From the NCBI GenBank assembly GCA_964035575.1, contig OZ037921.1:454501-518500 (forward strand): 64,000 bases of DNA, read 5' to 3'. Under the pieces are notes generated by a model that saw nothing but the letters and a program-made list of their open reading frames with translations, ran no database searches and was not told where the DNA came from. Below, one piece after another: positions 29,601-41,854 of this stretch. The stretch's first letter is position 1, and each line of letters begins with the position of its first letter. Source of the stretch: Rhynchopus sp. YZ270_cl-10. Taxonomy: Eukaryota; Euglenozoa; Diplonemea; Diplonemida; Diplonemidae. A program made the translations under genes and the position numbers.

Positions 29601-32600
29601 GGTCGAGACGGTCCTTGTAGGTCCTGTCGCACTCATGGCAGAAGAGGCGCAAAAAGCTAGGCACGTCACCATCATGCAGCACCTTGGAAGTGAGCATCAT
29701 CCCCTGTACAACCTGTGTCACGTCCCGCATGTTCCAGTGGTACAGAAACTTCTTCGCAGACGGTGGAAACGCAGCCTTGATCTGCTGCTGCAGCTCCACC
29801 GTCGCGGAAATGACTGAAGCGGCTGCCTGGTGAATCGTGTCAGACCAGCCCTTCAGGTGGCCCATCAGGAGGCTTGACAGAATGTAGGTGAGGTCCTCTC
29901 CAGAAGGCGAGGACAAGGCGAGAACAGAGAACCAACGTTGCAGGCGGTCCGACATCGTGAAGGACCCCGCCTTGTGGTTCATGGCAGCAAGGAACTGTAT
30001 GCCGGAGACACTGCGTTCGACGCCTGCATTGCTGCGTTCGAACCAGAAGCCGTGGTCGAGGTACTGCCGCATGAAGGCAAGAGACTCCTGCGTGCCGAAC
30101 TTATCGGGCAGCGGCATATTGATGTCGTCCACAAGAAACAGCAGTTTCTTGCGCCCAAAGGGGTACCACATACGCCCCGCACGCTCCGTCGGCTGCTCCA
30201 GCAGAGACTGAAACACACGCGCCTTTGTATGCGCATGGAACGACACAAAGCGCGACATCCACTCATTCGTCTCAAACTTCCGCCGCACATTGTTCACACA
30301 AACCGACTTCCCCGTCCCAACAGTCCCAACCACAAGCACGCCACGCTGCTGTTTTGCAAGCAGCTCTATCATATGCCCCATACGCACTGTCTCGGCTGTG
30401 TCCACCATGAGGGTGTGGAAGGGTGCATCCAGCGGTGGCTTGTGGGCAGGCACGAGGTCCGCCCAGGGGGTGAACTGGTGTCCTGTTTCGGGCGCAATGT
30501 ACATATCGAAGACGTCGTGTGTTTCGTCAGCAACCTTGCAGCGGCTTTGCATCTCCTGCACCCACCAGCGGTTGAAGGCGCTTCTGTAGTCGATGCGCCC
30601 GTCGCTTGGGAGGGTGCCACCAAAGGCCCAGATGAGGGCAAAGACGGCGTAGTGCTCGTACTGCGTGGGGGTGCCTTGTGGAACGGCTGTCATGAAGGCC
30701 TGCATCAAGGAGCATACGGTCTGCACAAAGCAGATGTCCACCACAGGCACAATGGGCACAAATGCCTTCTTGACCTGCTCCATCAGTGCCGGAAGATACT
30801 GCTCAAAGATGGTGTCAATGCAGGCACGTTCCTTCTCGTCCGCAATCGAGAGCAGCCAGCGGTCCTTGTAAGGCGCCCACCCGATCTCGCCGTCGTTGAT
30901 GTAAAGGATGCCTGCACGCGACACAGTGGCAGGCGAAGCACTGTCAAGGTGGGAGATCTCGAACAGCATCCGCATCGTGCTTGTAAGTGGTATGCGGTCG
31001 CTGTTGGGCAAAGTGAGCATCTTGTTGTCGTCCATCACAGTGTTCATGCTCTCAATCCAGTCCGTGTCAATGACACCATCAAGAATAATCCACTTCCAGC
31101 ATGCATTCGTTTTGCTTAAATTCGAAAAATCCTTGAAAATGCGAGACAAGTGTCCATCCCGCCATTCCCTGGTCAGCTCTGCAGTGCATCCGTACATCTC
31201 ATCTGTCGTGATCGCCTTGGGGTTGAGCCACCTGCACTTCAGGCGGCAGTTGTCCTTCATGCTCAAGGCACGTCCGGTGGTCTGCAAGATGGTCGTCTTC
31301 CCGCAGCCTGCACGTCCTAGGACAAAGGCGCTGTGGCGGACACTGAGCAGTTCGTGCAGCTGCAGACACTTGTCGATAACAACGTTGTTCTCCCCGGGGA
31401 GGTTGTTCAGCTTGCTGCACGCAGTGAGGCAGTCTTCGTACATGGTTGCATCCACCTTCTTCTCCACCTGCATGCCTGGGAAGAGCGCCTGGATAAGCGA
31501 CCTGAACACATTCATGTCGTCACGCGCTAGCTTCGCCAGGTTGCTGTCGCGGAGGGCACGCAGGAGAATCAGCCGCTCGTTCAGGTCTGGGTCCGTGCGC
31601 TTCAGGTGCCCCGCAATCAGAAGTACGCTCTTGATAGCACGCAGCCCCCAGTCGTAATGCTTCTGCTGCGAGAGCAGCTCTTTGTTGAGTCGGTACAGCT
31701 GCACAAACTTGAGTGCAAGGTCCTTTGCATCCTCGAAGCCTTCTGCAGCGAGAAGGATCTCACAGATGCTGTGCACATCGGGGACCACCATCGCGCAGGG
31801 GATGAACAGCGATTTGATGTTTTCGGGCAGCTCTGTCCGCCCTGCGTAGTCGGGGTTCATTGTGATGAAGATGCCACAGGTGCGGCGGAGCGTGATATCG
31901 TCTTCGTTTGCAAACTTGAACTCAGACTTGTGGGTGCGGATTGCTTTTTGCACGGAACTGACTTGGATGGACACGACAGAGAGCACTTCCACGGAGATTC
32001 TGTTGAACTCGTCGAAGCAGCCCCAGCACCCAGTCATGGCGAGACCTTTGAAGATCTGCCCAAGGCCTGTGTGGCTCATGAGGTCAGAACAGTTGAACAC
32101 ATAGCACGCAGCACCGAGGTTGCGTGCAAGGTCCTTCACGGTCTCCGTCTTGCCGGTGCCTGCGGGGCCTGCAGGTGCACCACCTTTGGCGAGCTTCAGT
32201 GCCTGTGTCAGCGTGATGTAGCAGCGGTGCGTCAGACGTGTCACCACCAGACAGCCGCAGAGCCCGACGTACTCATACCCGTGCACGAACTCTGTGTCGC
32301 AGAGACGTATGGTGCAGCCCTTTGCCTCGTCCCAGATGTAGCGGAGCTGGCTCTGCCACATGAAGTGTGTTTCGTTGTCGGCACGTTCGTCGATGAGGCC
32401 TTGGACAACGTCTCTGTTGTGCACGTCGACAGTGATCAGGTGGACAAGCATCACACGGTCGTTCTCGCGGAGCTGGCCGACGACAAGCTTGATCTCCTCA
32501 TTGAGGTTGCGCTGGCAGGACTTCAGATGGTCGCGCATCGCAGACTCGTTGCCATCCTCCAGCAACGCAAAGGCCGACGTCGTGTCCCACCCGAACTGCA

Positions 32601-35600
32601 GCCTGCTCACCGCAACCACCGCCTGGCAGCAGTGGTTGAACACCCACGACACACGCGGCTGCTCCATGTACGTCGAGTTTGCCTCCTCAATCTTGTCGCG
32701 TATTGTACCCTGCATGACCTCAACACACTTCGACAGCCAGTACTCCACGCCACCGGTGCAGGTGTACTCTGCACAGAGCTTTACGAACTCGCCTTGGATG
32801 GACTCAAAGCCGTAGATCGTCTTCTTCGTGGGACCACCACCACCACCACCATTGCCCACCTCATGCGGGTCCACTACAAACTTAAACGTGCTGATAGCGT
32901 CAACAATCTTTGACATATGCACCATAACCCTTTGCGGGTCAGTTCCCTTCGAAAGCACGTCAACCAAGTCCGAATCCGCAAGGAAGTAGAACCGAGGAAA
33001 CTGTGTCTTCTTTTCTTCAAGGTAGTCTGAAAGGCTCTTCTCGCACTGTGCGAGGACGTTCCCCATGGAGGCTATGATCTCTTCAAGACTTTCGTCACGC
33101 TCCAGGGTACGTTCCAGGGCACCGGAGCAGCAGACCCCTATGATGGAGGTATGCTCCTTGACTGCTTCCATTGTCTTGCGGAAGAGCTCATCCGCAGAGA
33201 GAAACATTTGAGACTGCTCCGGAAGCGAATCCGCAATGTCAGAAGAACCGATGAAGATCGGGTGCAGATTGGCCCAACGTTTTTGCACATCCGTCCAGGC
33301 CTGCAGGGTGGTCTCAATCTGCGCAAGATTTTGCATCCATGTGTTCACCTTCTCTTCGAAGTACTCGACGAAGCGGTTCGACTGCATTTGCTGCAACGTA
33401 TTTGCGTCAGATTCCAGCATTTCCATAATATTTTCTACGGAACCTAACACCCACGTCCCTAACGTCGCTTCGTGAAGGTAGGAGAGGCGTACGGCGGTCC
33501 ATGATGTGCTGATTTTGTGTAATGCGTTTTCGATACTGAGCTCTTTGATGGCACGCTCGACAATGATCTCGACGATTTCGGCGTGGTCGTGAAGCTTGAG
33601 CTTCAAGAGGTCCTGAAGGCTGCATGACGTAGAGCGGATATTGATCGCTGCAGCGTTCTGCCCGGTCTCTCTTAGCAGATCCTTCCAGTGGCGGTCGCGA
33701 AGCGCTTCATCCTTGATGTCGTGTAGGATCGGGAGGGCGCGGGCAATTTCTTTTACGTCATGTTGAATGCCTTCATAGCAGGGCCATTTTTTGACGGAGG
33801 TGGGGCAGCGGAGAACTTTTTGGAGTTTGGAGACTTCCTCCGTGAGGTAATGTATGTTGACCTCGCAGAACGGTGTGGTCAGCCAATTGTTAAACGTAGC
33901 GCGGGTGTGCGCAATGGTGTCCCACACCCATTTGAGGCTGACCAACCGGGTCCGGCATTCGTGGAGAGCCAAAAACTCGGCAGGTTCAACATCAAAGAGG
34001 GTCTGCTCTTCGTTGATGTTGGTTGCCTCTTGTTCACGTCGTTGAAGCTGGAGTTGAAGTAGATCGATTTCGTCATATGCTGCCTCTGTATTCTCTAAAT
34101 AGCCAAACGGAGGCGATGCTTCGAATACACTAAGAAACCCTGTTAACGCCTCACGGAACGTTGCAACAATGTTTGACAATCGATCTGCCTCTTGAAATTG
34201 CATGGAAGCATGCTTCTCCCGCAGAGTCAACGACCGTTGATAAGCCTCCACCCACAATGCAGGCGCAGACCTCCACAGACCTTCCAGCTCTGCTACAATC
34301 TCGTTACCGAGATTCCCCTTTAACAGATCGATCACCCGATGCAGGGGTTCTATCATGCTCTGAAATTTGCTGTGTCTAGCCTTGCACGCACCCACCCACC
34401 GCATAAGCCGTTTCAAAGATTCAATATCCCCCTCCGATACGTTCGCCTCCAACTCCTGAATCGCTTTGTTAGAGAACCTCATGATCTTCATCAATTCCTT
34501 CTTCACATTGTGGACAATGCAGTCGGTGTACTTCGTTTTTCTCTTCATACAGAACTCCCCAAGCGAAGCTTTTAACGGCTTAGAATCAACTCGAACACAA
34601 CCATCGCTTGCCCCATCTGGAAGATCTGCAATCTGCTCCGATGTCGCTTTATTCCAACTGAGGAGAAGGCTAAACTCCGCTAAAGTACCACCCTTAAAAA
34701 AATCGTTTTCAAACTGTCCCTGCAAAATAGTCCGTTCATTCGCAGCAGACCCTGCAGAAGACCCTTTGCTTCGTTCAGAAGGACGGCCCTTTTGTTTTTT
34801 TTGTTCGGTCCGATCTTTTTCGATTATTTCAAAGATATTAGTCTGCAAATGATCATGATGCAAACGGTCTGCTGAAGATTGAACCGAAAATGAATTTGAT
34901 GAATTCATTGACTCTGCGCGGTCAACAGCTTTGAGGGAGGAGGATTCCGTTGTGCTTTCTTTGTCAACTGATGTGTCTTCTAGATACACCTTTGAACGAA
35001 GCACCTCAAATAGACTCTGTTTATTTTCAAAAAGATACGAATATTTGTCAAATCTCTTTTTAAAATCTGTTAACGTCCTCAAGGTTCTATCTAAAGCGGA
35101 GAACACACTGTCGACCACCTCACAAATCTTCTCCGACCCAACAACCGACGCCAACAGCGACTCATCTTTCTCAGAATCCACCTTATCAAATACATTTGCC
35201 ACCACCGCTATATCCTCCACCCACAACACCACATACTCCTCTACAGTAAAATCCTTCGCCATTTCGCGAAGGGTCTGCGAAATGGTTGTGCTCTCGAGAG
35301 TACCTTCCCCTTGCACATTTTTCTTGCGAGAACCATACAATGTGCTCAATAGGCCTGCGATCTTTATTCGAATATCGTTCAAACGATTTTTTTCTTCTTG
35401 CACTACAGCATTAACGTCTGCAGGGGAGGTTGGCAGGGCTTCAAATTCTATCCTCGATGCAGACAATTTTGGAAGAAATGAGCTAGAAACGACACTACTG
35501 CTGTCGCGTACTACAGTCAGCTTGATGTCCACGAGAGGAACCCCACCGTTCTCTTTAAGGCAAATGGCGTCAATGCTATTACGAAGACCAACTAACGTAC

Positions 35601-38328
35601 GGTGTGTCCCAGAAATAACCTTTTCTGCGATGACTTCATTGAGGGATCGGAGGAAGGTGGTCCAGGAGGGTGAGGTTGGTGTGAATGGTGTGGTGTGGAT
35701 GTTTTGGGAGGCGAGATGGTTGAAGGTGGTGGTGATGATTTCGGTGATGGAGGCTGATGCGGAGAAGGCGTGCCGGTAGACTACCTGGCGGTGGATGGAG
35801 TAACGTTCGTGGACGACATCGATTGGTTTGGTCCGGAGGTCTTTTCCTTCGAATGGGTATAGTTTTTCATCTTCCAATGTAGTACGAAGCTGTTTGAGAA
35901 TATCCACTTTTGCGCGCGCTAACAAACTACATGAAGCACCCATCTTCTCAACCATATGCGATATTTCCTCGATATACCCATCAATCCCATCATCATCCCA
36001 GCATATTTCTTCTACCCCTCGGCTAATAATTTGCCCTGTAACCTCTAAGGCCTCAGATAAAATGCCTCTTTCCACGGTGCTGGAGGTCTTGATAATCGTA
36101 TTGTAGCCTGCACAGACATTTGACAGTTTTGTTACTCTGGTTCGCAAGGTGTCTGCATCCTCTAACGATGTGGTCGGAGTGTCCGCATCCTTCCGCCTAA
36201 TAAAATCTTTCATAAAAGAGCTCAAAGTATCGGAGAAATTCAAAACAACCTCTCCATCAATTACCTTGAAGATGTGGAGGGTGAGTTCGGTGTTGACGGA
36301 AACTGCGTGGGTGGTAAATTGTGTCTCGCACTTTGCTTTGTAACGTTCGATTTCGCTTTTAAGCGAATCTGCGAGAACTTCACAGGTACGCCACAGACGT
36401 GATTCGCGGGTTGTGGTGGAGAGGAATCTGTTGAACCCTATGGACGGCGATTCGATCCGACCTACCAGCATTTGACACCAAAAGGTTACTTCTGTTAGTG
36501 GAGGGAGTCTGCACAGCGGAGATGCATTGCTGTGTATTGTAAGCTCCGATGAAGAGGTTGGGTGGCGAAAAATCTCCTGCGTTTCAAGCAAATCCGCGTG
36601 GTACTGCTCCACAAGGCAGTCCTGGTAGGCTAACCACTTCTGCTTCGGCGCCGACGTCTCGACAATGAGTCGCTCAAATGTGTCCACTATTTTAAAACAA
36701 TTTGCCAAAGACGGCGCTTCATTCAATGCTTGCCCCACCAAGACACCAAGCTTCTTTTCTAAAAACAGCTGTTTTTCTTTGAACGCATCTAACCTCGCAT
36801 CGAACGTTAAATCCGCAACGTCAAACAGATCCACATTCCCTTTATCGCTAAAATCGTTAAGCGCCTTACAAAAGGTGATATATATTTCGCTCAGTTCACG
36901 CCCTATCGAATGTCCACTGGACCCACCGACCACGACTCTGCCTTGTTCAGGGTCGAGAAGGTTGAAGAGGGAGGTGACGTCGAGGACATCTAAAATATCA
37001 TGACATCGTTCTATGAAGGCATCGTATCTTTTGAAAAGGCTGTTATTGTCCATAGACCAGCCACGGGAGTTGCTTAAGTATGATTTCCGTTGTGTGTCCT
37101 CTTTTTCTGATCGATTGGTTATCTTCACTTTATTCGCAAAGTACAACTCCTTAAAGCGATCTGCAACCGAAAGCGCGCACCCTATTCTCCTCGACGCCTC
37201 GCTCGGCTCCATCATAAAAACCTGCTCAAATGAGATGAACCGTCGTGACAACGATATCAGATCGTTGCATGCCTCAAGCAAAAACATAAAAATCCGCGAA
37301 ACTGTATTATAGAATATACTCTGCTCCCAAAGCAATGCGACGCAGTGGAAAAACCGCTCCAACGTTTTTTCTGGCAGAATCTCATCAAGAACGAGACTTG
37401 CTTCTCCAGACATCTCAGAGATGGGGGAGTTTTGGATGTCAGTGAGGGCTTTTAATGCAATGTAGTTTGCTCGCGCTTCCCTCATCGACGGTGCCAGGGA
37501 ATGTTCTCTTGTATAATTGAATGGAGCAATGTAAGACGACCCTTTCTGCTTAAGAGTGCAAAGAACACGAAGAATGTCGGTACCATTGAGCTGTTCATCG
37601 ATTCCTTGTAAGTCTTGAGAGTGGTCATCCCAAAAGGAAATTTCGTCCTGAATTGAGGGAGACCCTTCTGTTTTTGTATTCCCTTTTTCGAAAAGAACGC
37701 TTGGGGCAACCTCTACTGCAGTTTTGATTTGGCGGGTCCATTCTGCGAGATAGGCCTCTAGTTTGCAAACTGCTTGGGTATCATTTTTCTCTGCCTCACC
37801 AACCAACTTCACGCTAGGCAATGGAAGATGACAGCGACCTAGGGAAAGACCGTTTGCAACTTTTAATTGATTTGAAAATGATAGGACAGATTCGGTCACT
37901 GCATCCCTTTCGAATGCTGTCAAATTTGGTGTCGTTTCCTTTGTTTTAAGCATATAAGGGACAACATGAGCTTCAGCGTGAATCAACGCCTCTACCGGAG
38001 AAGGATGAATGTCGCCTACCTCCAACACAGTACAATAGTTGTCTAGGGTAACCTGCGTTGATATTTTCTTGAGAAAATATAGGCCCTTTTTTGATCCAAA
38101 GCACGGTGGTTCGATTGAGATGCAAGGAAAGCCGTCTGCAACGGTGACGTATAGGGTAAAGACGTCGCGGGTGTCGAAGTATTCTTTGAGAAGCAGGGTT
38201 TGGTCTTCGTTGTCGAAATGTTCAAAATCGGTTTTTCGTATCCACGATTTGTATGCACATTCGATACGTCGCCGAACCCATTCGATCCGCCTATCGTTTG
38301 ACATCATCTCCTCGGTATGGTGAGACAT
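23662..38328 (-). CDS. Axonemal dynein heavy chain, outer-arm beta type (DNAH9/11/17-like)
   Basis: Motor subunit of the flagellar outer dynein arm, driving microtubule sliding by ATP hydrolysis. Three exons, 26425-38328 (donor GTGTGT), 26083-26258 (donor GTATGC) and 23662-26014, join in frame to about 4,810 residues, slightly above the usual ~4,500. Order: N-terminal stem, linker, six AAA modules, stalk, C-terminal cap. P-loops: AAA1 GPAGTGKT near residue 2054, AAA2 GRAGCGKT near 2339, AAA3 GTVGTGKS near 2670, AAA4 GVGGSGKR near 3016. The stalk coiled coil and microtubule-binding tip lie at about 3230-3560. AAA1 (CFDEFNRISVEVLSVVSIQV), the HYDWGLRAIKSVL segment and the C-terminus (PDAWAAVAFPSKRALGSW, YECPVFVTQ) fit the beta class best. 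Oddities: a ~75-residue charged insertion in AAA6 (about 4225-4300) and a Gly6 run near 1828. The first exon, ~11.9 kb without an intron, is very long. Confidence 0.95.
26015..26082 (-). other. Dynein intron 2 (68 bp)
   Basis: Donor GTATGC after GAATG and acceptor CTTCAG. A phase-2 junction restores EWCSQQMW. The frame reads through as a pyrimidine-rich stretch if not spliced. Confidence 0.8.
26259..26424 (-). other. Dynein intron 1 (166 bp)
   Basis: Donor GAG|GTGTGT and acceptor AACACAG|GTC. A phase-0 junction gives ITEEVFSYVSRGLFEKHK, the conserved dynein sequence at this point. Confidence 0.85.
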
Positions 38329-39189
38329 TGAGAGGAAGAAGAAAAAGAAGGGAAAAAAAGGGGGTTATGAAATGAACCGAAGCCTTAAGGTACAGTAAGA
38401 TCTAAGCGGGAAAGGTAATAAAAAAAAAAGGGGGCGAATTTTATTCTCCAATATGAATCATTTTTGAGGGAGAATGCAAGAGGAGGCGGGGATGAGGGTA
38501 TGAGGGAGAGGGAGGGGGGGATGAGTTGTTCTGTTGGTGTGTTGATGGGGGGGTATGGGGGTATGGGGTATGAGGGAAAGAAGGAGAAGAGGGGCCCCGC
38601 CAGCCTCCAGTCCATTTGGACTCGAAAAGCCTTGGTTGGAGACACAGAGTCTGGGTTATGAACTTGGAAGATGGCGGTTCGCCGAAGCTAGACTTGGTCC
38701 GATAAACTAATGAGATGAAGAAGAAAAGCTAAATAAAAGGGGGGAGGAAAAGGTGTCAAAAAATTTCTCTCGGATTTTTTTGTAAAACTAGGTTGGTGTA
38801 TACTTGGTTGCATTCCATGGGGTGTCCTTTTTCAAGCCTTTTTGTTTTGAACGCTATTTTTTTTTCTCCCTTCTACCTTCCAAGAAGGTCCATTTGTTTC
38901 TTGTACCAAAACTGTCAAAAAGAAGCACAAAAAAGAAAAATTTTGTTGCCGGGTTAGTATAGCTTCATGGGAGGTATTTCTCCCTAAATTTTAATTCACA
39001 TTTTTTTTTTTTTTGTTGACAACCACTCTTGGGTGCCACCACCGCAACAGCGGTGGTCTGCACGCAGCCGTCACTTCTCTCCCCCACATCTCCATTTAAG
39101 AGCTTTTTTGATATTCGCTCCCCTCCCTGCTTCATCCACTGACACGACAGGAGTAGTCAGTGGGGTGTACTACACCCTAAGTCACCACG

Positions 39190-39370
39190 ACTGTAGTTGC
39201 TAACTCTACGAATGATATCGCAACACATCGTAAAACACTACCGTATTCGTAAAAATGTTCGACCGTAAAAAAAGGTCGAACTTCCTGAAAAATCTTGAAA
39301 AGGTCGAACATTAGTAACGGTCGATAATCATTTTGACTAATATCACTACTAGTAGTCCCCCTGACTAGTC
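39190..39370. mobile_element. Small foldback element
   Basis: AATGTTCGACC (about 39255) is mirrored by GGTCGAACATT (about 39301), with an additional GGTCGAAC between them. The outer flanks show weaker inverted similarity (ACCGTATTCGTAA against TTAGTAACGGT). It resembles the 63611 foldback in layout but not clearly in sequence. Confidence 0.5.
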
Positions 39371-39722
39371 CTCCGTGGAGAAGCAACAAACGGGGATCAA
39401 TGGAAACCTCTACCCCTCTTCTATTTTTTTTGTGTCAACAATCATCTAAGAACCTACAGGGTTATTCAGAATCAGACATCCTATTTTGGCCTCTTTTTTT
39501 CTTTTTGCACTTTTCTACCAAATAATTGAATGCTTAAATAACACCGTTTTTCCTCCGCAGTCTTCCAAAACAATGTCCCAATTTATTTACAAAAAAATGC
39601 TTTTCAATTCATAGGGAATAAAGAAAGAAAGCGGGGGGGATGAGGACTCTTACAAAGAAAAAAAAAAAGGCTGAAGTATTTCAACATATGCATTCAAATA
39701 ATGCTGTGTGTCTAATGAAAGA

Positions 39723-39838
39723 ATAAAACCGTAGACTTGAAATGCAAAGCCCTCTCGTGAACAGTGTACCTTTGGTACAATGACCATGGCTGTACCAGGG
39801 TGGACACCCCCAGTCCTACAATCCATTTCGTGGTTTAC
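39723..39838 (+). repeat. H4 element, long copy
   Basis: ACTTGAAATGCAAAGCCCTCTC, then GTGAACAGTGTACC, GGTACAATGACC, GGCTGTACCAGGGTGGACACC, and ends near AATCCATTTCGT. The GGTACA/TGTACC and GGTGGACACC blocks can pair internally. About 85-90% similar to 41264-41385. Confidence 0.8.
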
Positions 39839-40342
39839 ATCTGGAAAGAAAAAAAAGGTCTTCACCATAGCACTACTTTCTCCGCGGAGTATCGAACCCG
39901 AGAGTGAAAAAAAAAGAAAAGAAAAAAAAGTGAAAAAAAAAAAAATCTCTAGTCGAGTAAATCCTTGCGTCGCATGTCTGGTCAGGGGGGAAACCGGAAA
40001 CTTGGGGCATTTTCCTCCCTTGTTAGGGTTTCTTACAAAGCAAACAAAACGAAGGGCACAAAGGACGACGACAAGAGTCTAGGATCATTAAGGAAACCCT
40101 CGTTTTCGCCCCCCAACTCCCTTTTTAGGGGGATCGGTGTGGGGGGGTGCAAAATTGGACAAAAAGAGAAGACAGGTTTGGTACGCTCGCCTGCATAGTC
40201 AATCACCTAAGGAATATACAGGCGTGCACATCTTTAAAAAGAGAGAGAGAGAGAAGACTTAGAGTAAGATGATTCGATCCTGAACGGCAGACGGGGCTCT
40301 ACGAAACGAAATATCGCAAAGGGGGGGAAAACCTATAGGTGT

Positions 40343-40390
40343 TGATGCAGGCACCTTCGACTGACCCACGTACGATGACAGCCATCCGAA
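40343..40390 (+). repeat. Short dispersed repeat, second copy at about 11379-11420
   Basis: GATGCAGGCACCTTCGACTG, ACCCACG...CAGCCATCC here; AATGCAGGCACCTCTGACTG, ACCCACGATGCCAACCAT at 11379. The shared GCAGGCAC block also occurs in H3. Confidence 0.55.
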
Positions 40391-40967
40391 AAAAAATAGA
40401 AAATTGGTAAATTTAACCCCATGCCTGGTCACCTGAAACACCCCAAACACTCCAAAAAAAAAACTATCAGATTGTAAAAATAAATTTCGTTTTCTTTTTT
40501 TGAGAACAACAATTTGTGCTGAAGATTGTCTATTGTATATAAAGGGACTGGTGCAAACGTCTACCTGTCGTAAAGTACCGAGGGTAAGGGAGGGGGCAAG
40601 AGAAGGGAACTTGAAACACTCACAAAAGGGATCACATTGGGGGGCCCCTTTTTTTGTGTTGCATTGTCATATTGTTTTGAAAGACTTTTTTTGCCAAAAC
40701 AGGGTTTTGGTCAGTTGGATTTGTGAGGTTTTACAAAAAAAAAAAACAAAAAAATAAAAATAAAAATGAAAGTTGTTTGGTGTGATCGGAAACCAAATTC
40801 CCCAGGGGGAACCGGGAATTCCTACACCCGAATACTTTCTCCTGTCTGGTTTCGACCTACACCATAAAGTCTTCAGTGGTATGGTGTTAGCACACCAACT
40901 GAGCGAAGGCCCCCAACAATACCTTTCCAAAGTGAGCAATTGTTGAATAGTAGGCACCTCCACACAA

Positions 40968-41092
40968 AAAAAGTGAAGTTGATAGTGCAAACGCCTCTGG
41001 AACGCAGGCACTGACACTCCGCGGGGAACAAATAAAGGTGGAAAAAAAAAATGCAAACGCTCCACAGACAATAGGACGCAGGCATGGCCCGA
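40968..41092 (+). repeat. Two H3 elements
   Basis: First: GAAGTTGATAGTGCAAACGCC, GCAGGCACTGACACTCCGCGGG. Second (from about 41051): ATGCAAACGCTCC, GACGCAGGCATGG. An H1 element (41142-41175) and an H2 element (41186-41214) follow directly. Confidence 0.6.
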
Positions 41093-41141
41093 GGAAGAAC
41101 AAAAAAAAATACTTTTTGGGAAAGAGAAAAAAAGAAAAAAT

Positions 41142-41175
41142 TGGTAAGATCCCAAGCCTCTCTGCTTAGCCATCA
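41142..41175 (+). repeat. H1 hairpin element
   Basis: GTAAGATCCCAAGC, loop CTCTCT, GCTTAGCCATC. One stem mismatch. Confidence 0.6.
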
Positions 41176-41185
41176 GAAAACTTGA

Positions 41186-41214
41186 AATGATGAATGTGCC
41201 CTCACTATGCACAC
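41186..41214 (+). repeat. H2 hairpin element
   Basis: AATGATGAATGTGC, loop CCTCACTAT, GCACACAGCC. Lies ~11 bp after an H1 copy with an unrelated stem. Confidence 0.6.
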
Positions 41215-41263
41215 AGCCTTATAAATACGTTTGAGAAAACTCAAGTCATAAGGCTGATAAAAG

Positions 41264-41385
41264 AGTTGGCTTGAAATACAAAAGCCCTCTCGTGAACAGT
41301 GTACCGTTGGTACAATGACCGGCTGTACCCGGGGGGTGGACACCCCCAACCATGCAGTCCTACAATCCATTTCGTTTGCAATCTG
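41264..41385 (+). repeat. H4 element, long copy
   Basis: TTGGCTTGAAATACAAAAGCC, CTCTCGTGAACAGTGTACCG, GGTACAATGACCGGCTGTACC, GGTGGACACCCCC, ending AATCCATTTCGTTTGC. Partner of 39723-39838. Confidence 0.8.
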
Positions 41386-41854
41386 AATAAATGTTTTTTG
41401 TCAAATGACCCTCAGACTTACTGTGCTCACCAAAGAGGAAATCACCTTGTGAGGGGAAGATTAAAACTTGCCGAAAATTCCTCCACCGTATTTTTTCAAC
41501 CCAAAAAAAAGGGGGGGTAAGGTACTCAACGAACATAACAGAGAAGAAAGGGAAGAGAGAGCATAAAATAAAAATAAAAAAACGGGGGGGAATGGGTCGT
41601 AGAGACAACAGACGTGAAAGTTTCTGAAAGGGAACGGATACTTACAAAAAAATGGGAGGGGGGGGGACAAAAAGCATCTACGGTTTTTTGCTTTTGCTGC
41701 TGAAAGCATAAAATAAAAGTATAGTGGAGCCTTCTCGGGTACACTAATACAAAAAAAAAAAAAACAAAGAAGTTGCACAGATGGAACCTAGGCATACATA
41801 GTCACACAGACCTACAGCTTTCACACCTTCCCCCCAAACGGATACCAACACCCC

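Larger units (their letters stand above)
38329..41854. other. Spacer of ~3.5 kb upstream of dynein
   Basis: Presumably holds the dynein promoter next to 38329. Otherwise homopolymer runs, a purine-rich stretch (38470-38590), a foldback near 39200-39350 and H1-H4 hairpin elements. No gene seen. Confidence 0.55.
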
